From JAKOWB01 sp038363005 (GTDB taxonomy: Bacteria > Pseudomonadota > Alphaproteobacteria > Kiloniellales > JACOMY01): a DNA stretch of 64,000 nucleotides. Shown here in pieces: positions 18,784 through 26,658 of this stretch. Every line of letters starts with the position of its first letter. The first letter of the stretch is position 1. The notes under the pieces are model-generated. The model did no database searches. It saw only the letters and a program-made list of their open reading frames with translations, and had not been told where the DNA came from. The stretch spans positions 1-64,000 of the forward strand of contig JBBQBI010000021.1 in NCBI GenBank assembly GCA_038363005.1, read 5' to 3'. Made by a program: the position numbers and the translations under genes.

Positions 18784-18936
18784 TCATGCGGCGATCTGGC
18801 TGCGTGTTGGACAGTTCGCGACGGCGTTCCCATAAGTGGGCGGCGCCACCAGTGATCCCCCGGCTATGCTGGTCAACATGTAGTCGCGGCCGTCTCTGAG
18901 GACCTCTTTGGCACAATCCGGTTGGTGGTCGAGCAT
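18784..18936 (-). pseudogene. Possible decayed duplicate of the oxidase C-terminus, or a 50-residue downstream ORF
   Basis: A 50-codon frame starts at 18936, overlapping the TAA of the oxidase gene (TAATG). It reads MLDHQPDCAKEV and, three codons short relative to the oxidase, DGRDYMLTSIAGG. This resembles the oxidase segment ILDRHPDHANVV followed by SGRGYKFASVIGE. At DNA level GTAGTCGCGGCCG (18881-18893) and TCCGGTTGGTGGTCGAG match oxidase sequence near 19050 and 19100 closely. It may be a relic of an ancient tandem copy; chance similarity is possible. Confidence 0.3.
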
Positions 18937-20060
18937 TAAGGTGGAAAGGCCAATTTCGTAAAGCGAACGGCCTGAAACAGGGTTCTTTGGGCGTCTGCCC
19001 CCTGTGCCAGCTGCATCAGCATCTCCCCAATCACGCTGGCGAATTTGTAGCCGCGGCCGCTGCAGCCGGTGCCGTAGACCACGTTGGCGTGGTCCGGGTG
19101 GCGGTCGAGGATGAAGTGGCGGTCAGGGGTGTCGCTGTAGAGGCAGGTGAAGGCCTCGACGCGGCGGCCGGCCAGGGCGGGGAGGCGCAGCGCCACGTAG
19201 GTGTCGATCAGCGCGATGTCCTGGTCGCTGGCCGCATCGAGCAGGGCATCGGGCAGGCCGGTGCGGCCGCCGTGGTGGATCGCCACCTTGTAGGTCGCGC
19301 CCGGTTCCGGCAGGCCATAGACGCACTCGGCCTCGGCGCAGGGTGCGACGAAGATCTTGTGCTCTGGCAGGCCGCTGGCGTCGTGGATCGCCACGACTTG
19401 CCGTTCCGGCGTGACCGGCAGGGCCGGGATGCCGAGGTGCTGCGGTGCCCAGGCGCCGAGGCAGAGGATAGCGCGACCGGCCTGGAAGTTGCCCGCCGGC
19501 GTTTCCACCGTCATGCGGTCGGGTGTCGCGCTCCAGCGCAGCAGCGGCGTGTCGGTGAGGACCGTTGCGCCGGCCGCTACGGCGCCGGCCAGGTGGGCAC
19601 GGATGGCCTGCTCCGGGTGGATCACGCCGCAGCCTGGCTCCCACAGCAGCGTTTCGTCGTCGCCGACGCTGAGCCAGGGAAAGCGGGCGCGGGCGGCCCT
19701 GGCGTCCAGCAGCTCATGCGCCAGATCCGTTCCCGCGAAGGAGGCCAACGAGCCGGCGATGATTTCGCTGTCGCGCCGGCCGACGTAGCAGCCGCCGACG
19801 TCGCGGATCAGCGTCTGGCCGCTGTCGCGTTCGAGCCGGTGCCAGAGGTCGTAGGCCCGCGCCATCATCGGCGTGTAGTCCGGCGCCTCCGGGCTGGCCA
19901 TGCGGATCACCCGGCCGTTGCCGTGATGCGCGCTGATCTTGTGCGGCGGGGCGAAACGGTCGAGGCCGAGGACGCTGAGGCCTGCATTGGCGGCGTGATA
20001 GAGCGCCGCGCTACCCCAGGCGCCGAGGCCGACGACGATCAGGTCGTGCGAGGTCTGCAT
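18936..20060 (-). CDS. FAD-dependent N-methyl amino acid oxidase (monomeric sarcosine oxidase / N-methyltryptophan oxidase type)
   Basis: 374 residues, the normal length for MSOX/MTOX proteins. The N-terminal dinucleotide motif is VVGLGAWGSAALYHAANAG. SAHHGNGRVIRMASPEAPDY corresponds to the family's SxHG segment. Near the C-terminus, CLYSDTPDRHFILDRHPDH contains the Cys that carries covalent FAD in this family, followed by SGRGYKFASVIGEM. These enzymes oxidise sarcosine, N-methyl amino acids or pipecolate, releasing hydrogen peroxide. A glutathione peroxidase gene lies immediately upstream on the same strand, which could deal with the peroxide; this link is inference. Confidence 0.9.
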   Translation of the reverse strand: MQTSHDLIVVGLGAWGSAALYHAANAGLSVLGLDRFAPPHKISAHHGNGRVIRMASPEAPDYTPMMARAYDLWHRLERDSGQTLIRDVGGCYVGRRDSEIIAGSLASFAGTDLAHELLDARAARARFPWLSVGDDETLLWEPGCGVIHPEQAIRAHLAGAVAAGATVLTDTPLLRWSATPDRMTVETPAGNFQAGRAILCLGAWAPQHLGIPALPVTPERQVVAIHDASGLPEHKIFVAPCAEAECVYGLPEPGATYKVAIHHGGRTGLPDALLDAASDQDIALIDTYVALRLPALAGRRVEAFTCLYSDTPDRHFILDRHPDHANVVYGTGCSGRGYKFASVIGEMLMQLAQGADAQRTLFQAVRFTKLAFPP

Positions 20061-20106
20061 GGGCGCGGAGGCTAGCCGTGCCGGGGGCCGGCTGGGAAGG
20101 GCCTGG

Positions 20107-20694
20107 CTAAGTGCCCGGCGCGGCCAGCGCCGCCTCGATCACCTTGGCCAGCTTGTCGCTGCTGGGACCGACTGTGGTGGAGTACCAGCCGACCAACCGG
20201 CCGTCGCGGCCGATCAGCAGCTTGTGGAAGTTCCACTTCGGCACGCCGTCGGGACCGGTCTCCGCGGCGGCCCAGCGGTACAGCGGATGGGCCTGCGGCC
20301 CGACCACGACCTGCTTGGTCAGCATCGGGAAGTCGACGCCATAGGTGCCCTGGCAGAAGCGCTTGATCTCGTCTTCGCTGCCCGGTTCCTGCGCGCCGAA
20401 GTCGTTGGCTGGCACGCCCAGCACCACAAGGCCCTGGTCGCGGTACTTCTGCCACAGCGCTTCTAGGCCCTGATACTGCGGGGTGAAGCCGCAGAAGGAG
20501 GCGGTGTTGACCACCAGCACCACCTTGCCCCGCAGGGTTTCCGGTGCGATCTGGCCACCCTCCAGGGCGGGCAGCGGCAGCGCCGCCCAGTCGAGCGGCA
20601 GCGGATTCTCAGCCAAGGATTTCCCCATGCCGCCCATCAGGGCGGTCAGCAGCATACCGGCAAAGGCGGCGAGGTGGCGCAACTTCATGACCAT
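20107..20694 (-). CDS. Glutathione peroxidase family protein, exported
   Basis: 195 residues. The first 29 look like a signal peptide. The peroxidatic Cys is at position 68 in VVNTASFCGFTPQY. The second conserved block reads GVPANDFGAQEPGSE, where classic enzymes have PCNQF; the NDF form is common in proteobacterial members. WNF appears as KWNFHKLLIGRDG. It reduces peroxides using a thiol donor, probably thioredoxin-like rather than glutathione. The start is an ATG at 20694, with another ATG two codons in. It is co-oriented with the downstream FAD oxidase, 46 nt apart. Confidence 0.88.
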   Translation of the reverse strand: MVMKLRHLAAFAGMLLTALMGGMGKSLAENPLPLDWAALPLPALEGGQIAPETLRGKVVLVVNTASFCGFTPQYQGLEALWQKYRDQGLVVLGVPANDFGAQEPGSEDEIKRFCQGTYGVDFPMLTKQVVVGPQAHPLYRWAAAETGPDGVPKWNFHKLLIGRDGRLVGWYSTTVGPSSDKLAKVIEAALAAPGT

Positions 20695-20764
20695 CAGTTA
20701 CGCAGCAGCCGGCCATTTGGATCAAGCGCCGGCCGATCAAGCGCCGGAGCGATCGAACGGCGCT

Positions 20765-22327
20765 TCATAGCGTCAGGCTAGCGTTGGCCAGCAGGCCCGG
20801 CGTGCCGGATTCGCGCGTCATCGCGGTCTGCATCAGGTCGGCAACCAGGGCGTCGGCCGCCGCAGCGCCGTCGCGGTTGGTCAGGGCGATCAGCAGACGC
20901 TCGTGATACTGCAGCAGCGCATCCTGCAGGCTGTCGGGCGCGTGACTGGTCAGGTCGATCAGGTGCAGCATCAGGAAGGGGCCGTTCTGCACCCACAGCC
21001 GCTCGATTATCTCGTAGAGGATCTCGGAGCGCGCGGCGCGGTACAGCACGAAGTGGAATTCCTGATTCATCAGGCTGGCCGACTTCAGGTCGGAACGGCG
21101 TAACGCCTGGCGCTGCGCCTCGTTCAGGCGCTGCGCCTCGGCCAGCTCCTCGGCGGTGATGCGCTCGGCGGCGCGCGCCACCGCGACGCCCTCCAGAAGG
21201 GCGCGGATCTCGCGTGCATGCTGGCGCTCGGTATCGTTCATCAGCCGCACCCTGAGCGAGCCGTTGGGCAGCGGCTCGAAGGCGCGCTCGGCCACCAGGC
21301 GGCGCAGCGCCTCGCGCACCGGCATGGGGCTGGTGCCCATGCGTTCGGCGAAGCTGCGCACTGTCACCACCTGGCCGGGTACCACGTCGCCGGTGATCAG
21401 CGCGCGGCGGATGGCGCGATAGACCTGTTCCTGCAGCGTCGGGCGGTGCGGAATGACCAGCGGCGTCGGCGCCGGCGCGCGGCGCGACGGCAGCAGGCTG
21501 GCGGATTGGTCGCGGCGCGGTGCCCTGTCTGCGGTTCCCGCCTGCTCGCTGCCGTTCCCGCGCTGGCGCCGCAGCGCGTCGAAGGCGACACGCATGTCTT
21601 CCGGCTGGTCGCTTTCCCGCGTCATCGAGGTACGCCCCAGGTCGAGGCGCAGGGCCGCCGCGGCGGCGTCGCCGTCGCGGTCACGGAAGGCCTGCAGCAT
21701 CGCCGCGTGATGCTGGTACAGGTCGATGTAGTCGCGGTCCTTCTGCTTGCTCAGCGTTTCCAGCACATAGAGCCGCAGGAAGGGGCCATTCTGCACCCAC
21801 AGGCTCTCGATGATCTCGAACAGCATGTCGGAGCGCGCCGCGCGATAGACCAGGAAGTGAAAACGCTGGTTGGTGACGATGTAGCTTTCCAGGTCGTCGA
21901 TGGCCAGGGCGCGGTTCATGTCCACGTCCATGCGCTCGGCCTCCGCCTGCTCCTCCGGCGCAATCAGCTCGGCCGCGCGCGTGATCGCCAGCCCCTCGAG
22001 CAGCGCGCGAATCTCACGCGACTCGGCGCGCTGCGCATCGCTCATCAGGCGCACCCGCACGGTGCCGTTGGGCAGCAGCTCCAGCGCGCGCTCGGCGATC
22101 AGCCGGCGCATCGCCTCGCGGACCGGCATGGGACTGGTGCCCATGCGCTCCGACAGCTCGCGCACCGTCAGCCCCTGGCCAGGGACCACGCCACCCACCA
22201 TTAGTGTCGTGCGCAGGGCCTGGTAGACCTGCTCCTGTAGCGTCAGGCGCCCGACTGGGGCAAAGCTGCCGCCGGAGAGCGCCTTGGCCGCCGCCTTGTC
22301 GTCGTCACCTGAACTCGAAACTGCCAC
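20765..22327 (-). CDS. Double GntR-FCD transcriptional regulator in one chain
   Basis: 520 residues from a GTG at 22327. It contains two complete FadR/GntR-type regulators in series. Module 1 has a winged helix (about 28-95; LTLQEQVYQALRTTL, MGTSPMPVREAMRRL) and an FCD ligand domain (about 100-235). A Pro/Arg-rich linker follows (about 240-295). Module 2 repeats the pattern (TLQEQVYRAIRRAL, MGTSPMPVREALRRL, then FCD to about 510). The two halves are clearly paralogous (both contain SPMPVREA, FEI or YEIIE-LWVQNGPF). A GntR FCD regulator normally has one module and dimerises; this chain could act as an intramolecular dimer. An ATG at 22423 with GAGGG upstream is an alternative start. It is divergent from the TRAP operon. 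Confidence 0.85.
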   Translation of the reverse strand: MAVSSSGDDDKAAAKALSGGSFAPVGRLTLQEQVYQALRTTLMVGGVVPGQGLTVRELSERMGTSPMPVREAMRRLIAERALELLPNGTVRVRLMSDAQRAESREIRALLEGLAITRAAELIAPEEQAEAERMDVDMNRALAIDDLESYIVTNQRFHFLVYRAARSDMLFEIIESLWVQNGPFLRLYVLETLSKQKDRDYIDLYQHHAAMLQAFRDRDGDAAAAALRLDLGRTSMTRESDQPEDMRVAFDALRRQRGNGSEQAGTADRAPRRDQSASLLPSRRAPAPTPLVIPHRPTLQEQVYRAIRRALITGDVVPGQVVTVRSFAERMGTSPMPVREALRRLVAERAFEPLPNGSLRVRLMNDTERQHAREIRALLEGVAVARAAERITAEELAEAQRLNEAQRQALRRSDLKSASLMNQEFHFVLYRAARSEILYEIIERLWVQNGPFLMLHLIDLTSHAPDSLQDALLQYHERLLIALTNRDGAAAADALVADLMQTAMTRESGTPGLLANASLTL

Positions 22328-22414
22328 CCGTTCTTGCCTCGTACAGTGTCGCCGACCAGCCTTCGTCGTGGCGCCCTGGACCTGCGAGGCCGCCGGCAAC
22401 CGCGTAAAGCAATG

Positions 22415-22523
22415 TTTGATCATAATCGAAAGCCCTCGCTGACCGCCACGTAAAGCCGTGCGCGGCAGGGTTGCCCACCGCAGCCACGACACGGTCAGAT
22501 GAAGAGCTTATATTTGATCAAAT
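22415..22523. promoter_or_regulatory. Paired TGATCA palindromes, candidate operators of the double GntR regulator
   Basis: ATTTGATCAAAT at 22512-22523 is a perfect 12-bp palindrome in an AT-rich setting. TTTGATCATAA at 22415-22425 is a weaker copy sharing the TTTGATCA core. The centres are 98 bp apart, between the divergent regulator and the TRAP operon. GntR/FadR proteins bind short palindromes of this kind, so these are candidate sites for autoregulation and control of the transporter and catabolic genes. Confidence 0.5.
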
Positions 22524-22668
22524 TATCTTGACGCCGCTTTCGCCCTGGCCCTAGGCTTGCCTAGCGAGCGGCACGACGGATTCTATGCGGTCGGCGGCTC
22601 GTCAGGGAAACCAGGACGGCACCCGGCCGGAACGGCGGCCGTGGCCGAACACGACAAGGGAGACCTCA

Positions 22669-23691
22669 ATGGATCGCAGGAAATTTATCGGTGCCGTCGG
22701 CGCGGGTGCGCTGGGTGCCGGCGTTCTGGCTTCCGCGCGCCCGGCCAAGGCGGCTGAATACAGCTGGCGCATGGCCAACCTCTATCCGCGTGGCACATCC
22801 TATGGCGATGTCTACCAGGGCTTCGCCGACTGGGTGGAGAAGGCATCGGGTGGCCGCATGCACATCGACGTGCTGTTCGACGGCGAGGGTGTCGGCGCCA
22901 CCGAGGTGCTGCAGGCGACCTCCGCCGGCCTGGTCGAGATCGGCTGCCCCTACATGGCGCTGCACGCCGGCGAGCTGCCGGCCGGCATCGTCGAGCTGGG
23001 CCTGCCGGGTGGCGCTCGCTACCTCGACGGCCTGCTGGCGCTGTTCTATCGCGGCGGCTGGATCGAGACGCTGCGCGAAGCCTATGCCTCGGTCGGCCTG
23101 CACTACGTCGCACCCTACTTCCAGCCGGCGGTCTATCTGATCACCAAGAACCCGCTGACCAGCTTGGCTGACCTGAAGGGCAAGAAGATCCGCGCCCCGG
23201 GCGGCTACGGCAAGTTCATGGCGCAGTTCGGCGCACAGCCGGTGACCATGGCCTTCGGCGAGACCTATACCGCGCTGGCCACCGGCGTGATCGAGGGTTG
23301 CTGCAGCTCGAACCTGATCGATTACCGCGACGGCAAGTTCTACGAGATCGCCAAGAACTTCTATCCGGTACCGGCGACCCAAAGCCAGGTTTCGCCCGTC
23401 GTGGTGAACAAGGCGAAGTGGGACGCGCTGCCGGCGGACCTGCAGGCCATCATGACGCTGGCCGGTGTGTGGCACGGTGACGGCGAAGCCAATGAGTCGA
23501 CCATGAGCGTCGGCGCGGCGGTCAAGGAGATGGAGGCCAACGGCATGGTCTGGGGCAAGGGCCCGGACGATGCGGACAAGGCGGCCTGGAAGAAGGCGGC
23601 CGATGCCCTGCTGCCGGAGTACGAGGCCAGCGATCCCTTCAGCGCCAAGCTGGTGCAGCAGCAGCGCGAGTTCCTGGCCAATACGATCTGA
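22669..23691 (+). CDS. TRAP transporter substrate-binding protein (DctP family)
   Basis: 340 residues. The N-terminus MDRRKFIGAVGAG, followed by a hydrophobic run and AKA cleavage site, is a Tat-type signal, so the protein is exported folded to the periplasm. TRAP binding-protein features follow: YSWRMANLYPRGTSYGDVYQ, the linker region LADLKGKKIRAPGG with the ligand-contacting Arg, and TALATGVIEGC. AAGGGAGA stands before the ATG at 22669. It is first in the operon with the two membrane subunits. The ligand is unknown; downstream genes suggest a carnitine-like or other hydroxy acid. Confidence 0.9.
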   Translation: MDRRKFIGAVGAGALGAGVLASARPAKAAEYSWRMANLYPRGTSYGDVYQGFADWVEKASGGRMHIDVLFDGEGVGATEVLQATSAGLVEIGCPYMALHAGELPAGIVELGLPGGARYLDGLLALFYRGGWIETLREAYASVGLHYVAPYFQPAVYLITKNPLTSLADLKGKKIRAPGGYGKFMAQFGAQPVTMAFGETYTALATGVIEGCCSSNLIDYRDGKFYEIAKNFYPVPATQSQVSPVVVNKAKWDALPADLQAIMTLAGVWHGDGEANESTMSVGAAVKEMEANGMVWGKGPDDADKAAWKKAADALLPEYEASDPFSAKLVQQQREFLANTI

Positions 23692-23727
23692 CCTTCCTGC
23701 TGTATCGTGTTCCTGGCCAACCGGGGG

Positions 23728-23752
23728 GGGCCGCCGTTTTGGCCGGCGGCCC
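23728..23752 (+). terminator. Intra-operon stem-loop between the TRAP binding-protein and membrane genes
   Basis: Perfect 9-bp arms GGGCCGCCG (23728-23736) and CGGCGGCCC (23744-23752), loop TTTTGGC, followed by the pyrimidine-rich TTCTCGCT. It may act as a partial terminator or 3'-end stabiliser, giving more binding protein than membrane subunits, as known for many binding-protein-dependent transporters. Confidence 0.5.
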
Positions 23753-23799
23753 TTCTCGCTAGCGGTGTGGCAAGATCGGGACGGGGAGGGTCAGGTAAG

Positions 23800-24357
23800 A
23801 TGAAGCTGTTGCGCGGCTTCCTGCATGCCATCGACCAGCTGTCGCTGTGGAGCGGCCGGTTGGTGGCCATCCTGGTGCCGGTGATGGTGCTGGCGCTGTC
23901 TTACGAGGTGATCAGCCGCTATTTCTTCGATGCGCCGACGCTCTGGGCGCAGGACACCGCGGTCTTTGTCTTCGGCTACATCGGCCTGATCGGCGGCGCC
24001 TATGTGATGCGCGAACGCGCGCACATCAACGTCGACCTGTTCTATGGCCGCATGCGGCCACGAACCAAGGCGCTGTGCGACGTGGTCACCGGCGCCATCG
24101 CCCTGTTCTTCCTGACGCTGGTGGTGATTTATGGCTGGCGCGAGACCATGCATGCCTATGACGCCAACCAGCACCGGCCGACCGACTGGGCGCCGCTGCT
24201 GGCACCCTTCATTCTCGCCATTGCCGTGGGCGGCCTGCTGCTGCTGCTGCAGACGCTGGCGCTCTGGATCCGCAACATCCACTTGCTGGTGACCGGCGAG
24301 CCGCTCGACCAGGAAGCGCTGGCGGTCGACAGCACCGCCGGCGAGCCACGGACCTAG
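23800..24357 (+). CDS. TRAP transporter small membrane subunit (DctQ family)
   Basis: 185 residues with four hydrophobic segments (about 20-40, 50-70, 92-112, 132-155). It has the family pattern SYEVISRYFFDAPTLWAQD and GGAYVMRERAHINVDLFY. It pairs with the large subunit to form the sodium-coupled permease. The ATG at 23800 is preceded by GGGGAGGG. The in-frame sequence upstream to 23707 overlaps the stem-loop and is not coding-like. Confidence 0.92.
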   Translation: MKLLRGFLHAIDQLSLWSGRLVAILVPVMVLALSYEVISRYFFDAPTLWAQDTAVFVFGYIGLIGGAYVMRERAHINVDLFYGRMRPRTKALCDVVTGAIALFFLTLVVIYGWRETMHAYDANQHRPTDWAPLLAPFILAIAVGGLLLLLQTLALWIRNIHLLVTGEPLDQEALAVDSTAGEPRT

Positions 24358-24368
24358 GGGAGCCAGCC

Positions 24369-25685
24369 ATGGGCGTCGAATACCTGGTCCTGGCGATCTT
24401 CGGCAGTATGCTGCTGGCCTTTGCGCTGGGCGCGCCGGTCGGCTTGGCGCTGGGCGGCATCGCCATGCTGTTCGGCCTGGCCTTCTGGGGGCCGCAGTCC
24501 TTCAACCTGATCCCCAGCACGATCCTCAACTCCACCACCAATTTCCTGCTGCTGGCGATTCCGCTGTTCATCTTCATGGGCCAGGTGCTCATGCGATCGG
24601 GCCTCGGCGAGGCCATGTTCCATTCCGTGCACGTGCTGGCCGGGCGCATGCCAGGCGGCCTGGCGATCGGCGTGATTATCGTCTGCTCGCTGATCGGCGC
24701 CATGGTCGGCATCATCGGCGCCGGCGTGATGACCGCCGGCACGGTGGCCCTGCCGCCGATGCTGAAGCGTGGCTACAACCGCCGCCTGGCGCTGGGTGCC
24801 ATCATGGCCGGCGGCGGGCTCGGCATCCTGATTCCGCCGTCGATCCCCATGGTGCTCTTCGCCGCCATGACCAAGGCCTCGCTGGGCCAGATGTTCGTCG
24901 GCGCGCTGATCCCGGCCGGCATCATGATCACCTTCTTCGTGCTCTACATCGGCATCCGCTGCTGGATCCGCCCCAGCGACGGCCCGCCCTTGCCGGTGGA
25001 GGAGCGTGGCTCGATGCGCGACAAGCTGGTGGCGATGCGTAACGGCGCCTTCGCCTTCGGCCTGATCTTCATGGTGCTGGGCACCATCATGCTGGGCATG
25101 GCGACACCGACCGAGGCCGGCGCCATGGGCGGCCTCTTCGCCTGCATCCTGGCGCTGTTCTTCCGCAAGTTCGGCTGGCAGGCGCTGAAGGATAGCTCGA
25201 TCGGCACCATGCGGCTGACCGCGATGTGCCTGTGGATCCTGATCGGCGCCACGGTGCTGTCGAACTTCAACCTGCTGATGGGCGCCGGCAAGCTGGTGCA
25301 GGGCACCTTCGTCGACATGGGGCTGGGGCCGCTCGGCACCATCGCCATGATGCAGCTGATCATGCTGATCCTGGGCTGCATCATCGACGAGTTCGTCATC
25401 GTGCTGGTCTGCGCGCCGCTGTTCACGCCGATTGCCGTCGCCATGGGTTTCGATCCGGTCTGGTTCGGCATCCTGATGATCCTGAACCTGGAGATCGCCA
25501 TCCAGACGCCGCCCTATGGCTTCGCGCTGTTCTATCTGAAGGGCGTGGCGCCGCCCGATGTGACGATGCTGGAGATCTACAAGTCGATCGGGCCCTTCGT
25601 GATGATCAAGCTGGTGGTGCTGACCATCTGCATGTTGATCCCGGAGACCATCACCTGGCTGCCCGGCATCGTCTTTGGCCATTGA
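24369..25685 (+). CDS. TRAP transporter large membrane subunit (DctM family)
   Basis: 438 residues, about twelve hydrophobic segments, typical DctM length. Family sequences include ALGAPVGLALGGIAMLFGL, IPLFIFMGQVLMRSGLGE and the conserved GGGLGILIPPSIPMVLFA. It forms the sodium-driven translocation channel with the DctQ subunit, 11 nt upstream. Its stop lies 13 nt before the GTG of the dehydrogenase gene. Confidence 0.94.
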   Translation: MGVEYLVLAIFGSMLLAFALGAPVGLALGGIAMLFGLAFWGPQSFNLIPSTILNSTTNFLLLAIPLFIFMGQVLMRSGLGEAMFHSVHVLAGRMPGGLAIGVIIVCSLIGAMVGIIGAGVMTAGTVALPPMLKRGYNRRLALGAIMAGGGLGILIPPSIPMVLFAAMTKASLGQMFVGALIPAGIMITFFVLYIGIRCWIRPSDGPPLPVEERGSMRDKLVAMRNGAFAFGLIFMVLGTIMLGMATPTEAGAMGGLFACILALFFRKFGWQALKDSSIGTMRLTAMCLWILIGATVLSNFNLLMGAGKLVQGTFVDMGLGPLGTIAMMQLIMLILGCIIDEFVIVLVCAPLFTPIAVAMGFDPVWFGILMILNLEIAIQTPPYGFALFYLKGVAPPDVTMLEIYKSIGPFVMIKLVVLTICMLIPETITWLPGIVFGH

Positions 25686-25698
25686 AGCGGAGGAACAC

Positions 25699-26658
25699 GT
25701 GACCAAGCAGATTCCTGGCCTGGTGACCCTGGTGGGCGCCGGCGTGATCGGCCGCGGCTGGATCCGCGTCTTCGCCGGCGCCGGCGCCACGGTGCGCCTC
25801 TATGACCAGGACCCCAAGCAGGGCTCGCTGACCCTGGCCTGGCTGCAGGCCGATCTGGCGCTGGACGAGGCCGAGGGCTTCATCGCCAAGGGCGAGGGCC
25901 AGGCGATCCTGGGCCGTGTCAGCCTGGCGAACGACCTGGCGACGGCGCTGCAGGGCGCCGACTATGTGCAGGAGAGCGCACCGGAGAAGCTGGAGATCAA
26001 GCAGGCGGTGTTCCGCGAGCTGGATCGCCTGGCCGACCCGCGGACCATCCTGGCGTCCTCCACCTCGGCGCTCGACATCGGCGAGATCGCTGGTGGTCTG
26101 CCGGGCGAGCGGCGCTGCGTCATGGCGCATCCCTTCAACCCGCCGCACGTGCTGCCGGCGGTTGAGATGCTGGGCGCGCCGAACACCGATCCGGCGGTCC
26201 TGCAGCAGGCCTGCGACTGGCTCGAGGCCTGCGGCCAGGTGCCGGTGCGCATGAAGCGCTACATCCGCGGCTTCCTCGGCAACCGCATCCAGTCGGCACT
26301 GATCCGCGAGGCCATGTACCTGGTGGAAAGCGGCGTAGCGGATGCGGAGGCCGTCGATGCGGTGATCCGCGATGCGCTGGCGCTGCGCTGGGCGACTATC
26401 GGCAACTTCGGCGCCAACCACGCCAATGCGGACCAGGGCATCGAGCAGTACTTCGGTCGCTATGGCGAGGCCTATTACGCCATGTTCGCCGACCTGAAGA
26501 CCGTCAACCCGGCGTTCGACCAGCCGACCCTGAAGAAGATCGGCGACATGGTGAACCGGCGCGAAGGCGTGAAGGACGTGGCCGGGCTGCTGCGCCGCCG
26601 CGACGTCATGGTGAAGAAGCTGCGCCGTATCAAGGACGAGATGGAACCCAAGCGATGA
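25699..26658 (+). CDS. 3-hydroxyacyl-CoA dehydrogenase family protein (carnitine or hydroxyacid dehydrogenase-like)
   Basis: 319 residues. The N-terminal Rossmann domain has GAGVIGRGWIRVFAGAGATV. QESAPEKLEIKQAVF, ASSTSALDI and AHPFNPPHVLPAVEM are hallmarks of the subfamily that includes L-carnitine dehydrogenase, L-gulonate dehydrogenase and lambda-crystallin. It therefore probably oxidises a free 3-hydroxy acid with NAD+ rather than a CoA ester. The GTG at 25699 is chosen because GGAGG stands 6 nt upstream; an in-frame ATG at 25675 lies inside the preceding gene. It overlaps the next gene by 4 nt (ATGA). Confidence 0.87.
   Translation: MTKQIPGLVTLVGAGVIGRGWIRVFAGAGATVRLYDQDPKQGSLTLAWLQADLALDEAEGFIAKGEGQAILGRVSLANDLATALQGADYVQESAPEKLEIKQAVFRELDRLADPRTILASSTSALDIGEIAGGLPGERRCVMAHPFNPPHVLPAVEMLGAPNTDPAVLQQACDWLEACGQVPVRMKRYIRGFLGNRIQSALIREAMYLVESGVADAEAVDAVIRDALALRWATIGNFGANHANADQGIEQYFGRYGEAYYAMFADLKTVNPAFDQPTLKKIGDMVNRREGVKDVAGLLRRRDVMVKKLRRIKDEMEPKR

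Noticed and set aside
18728..18916. A 62-codon minus-strand frame between the sulfotransferase and oxidase genes
   Set aside because: No start signal or similarity; the frame at 18784-18936 shows some resemblance to the oxidase and is reported instead.
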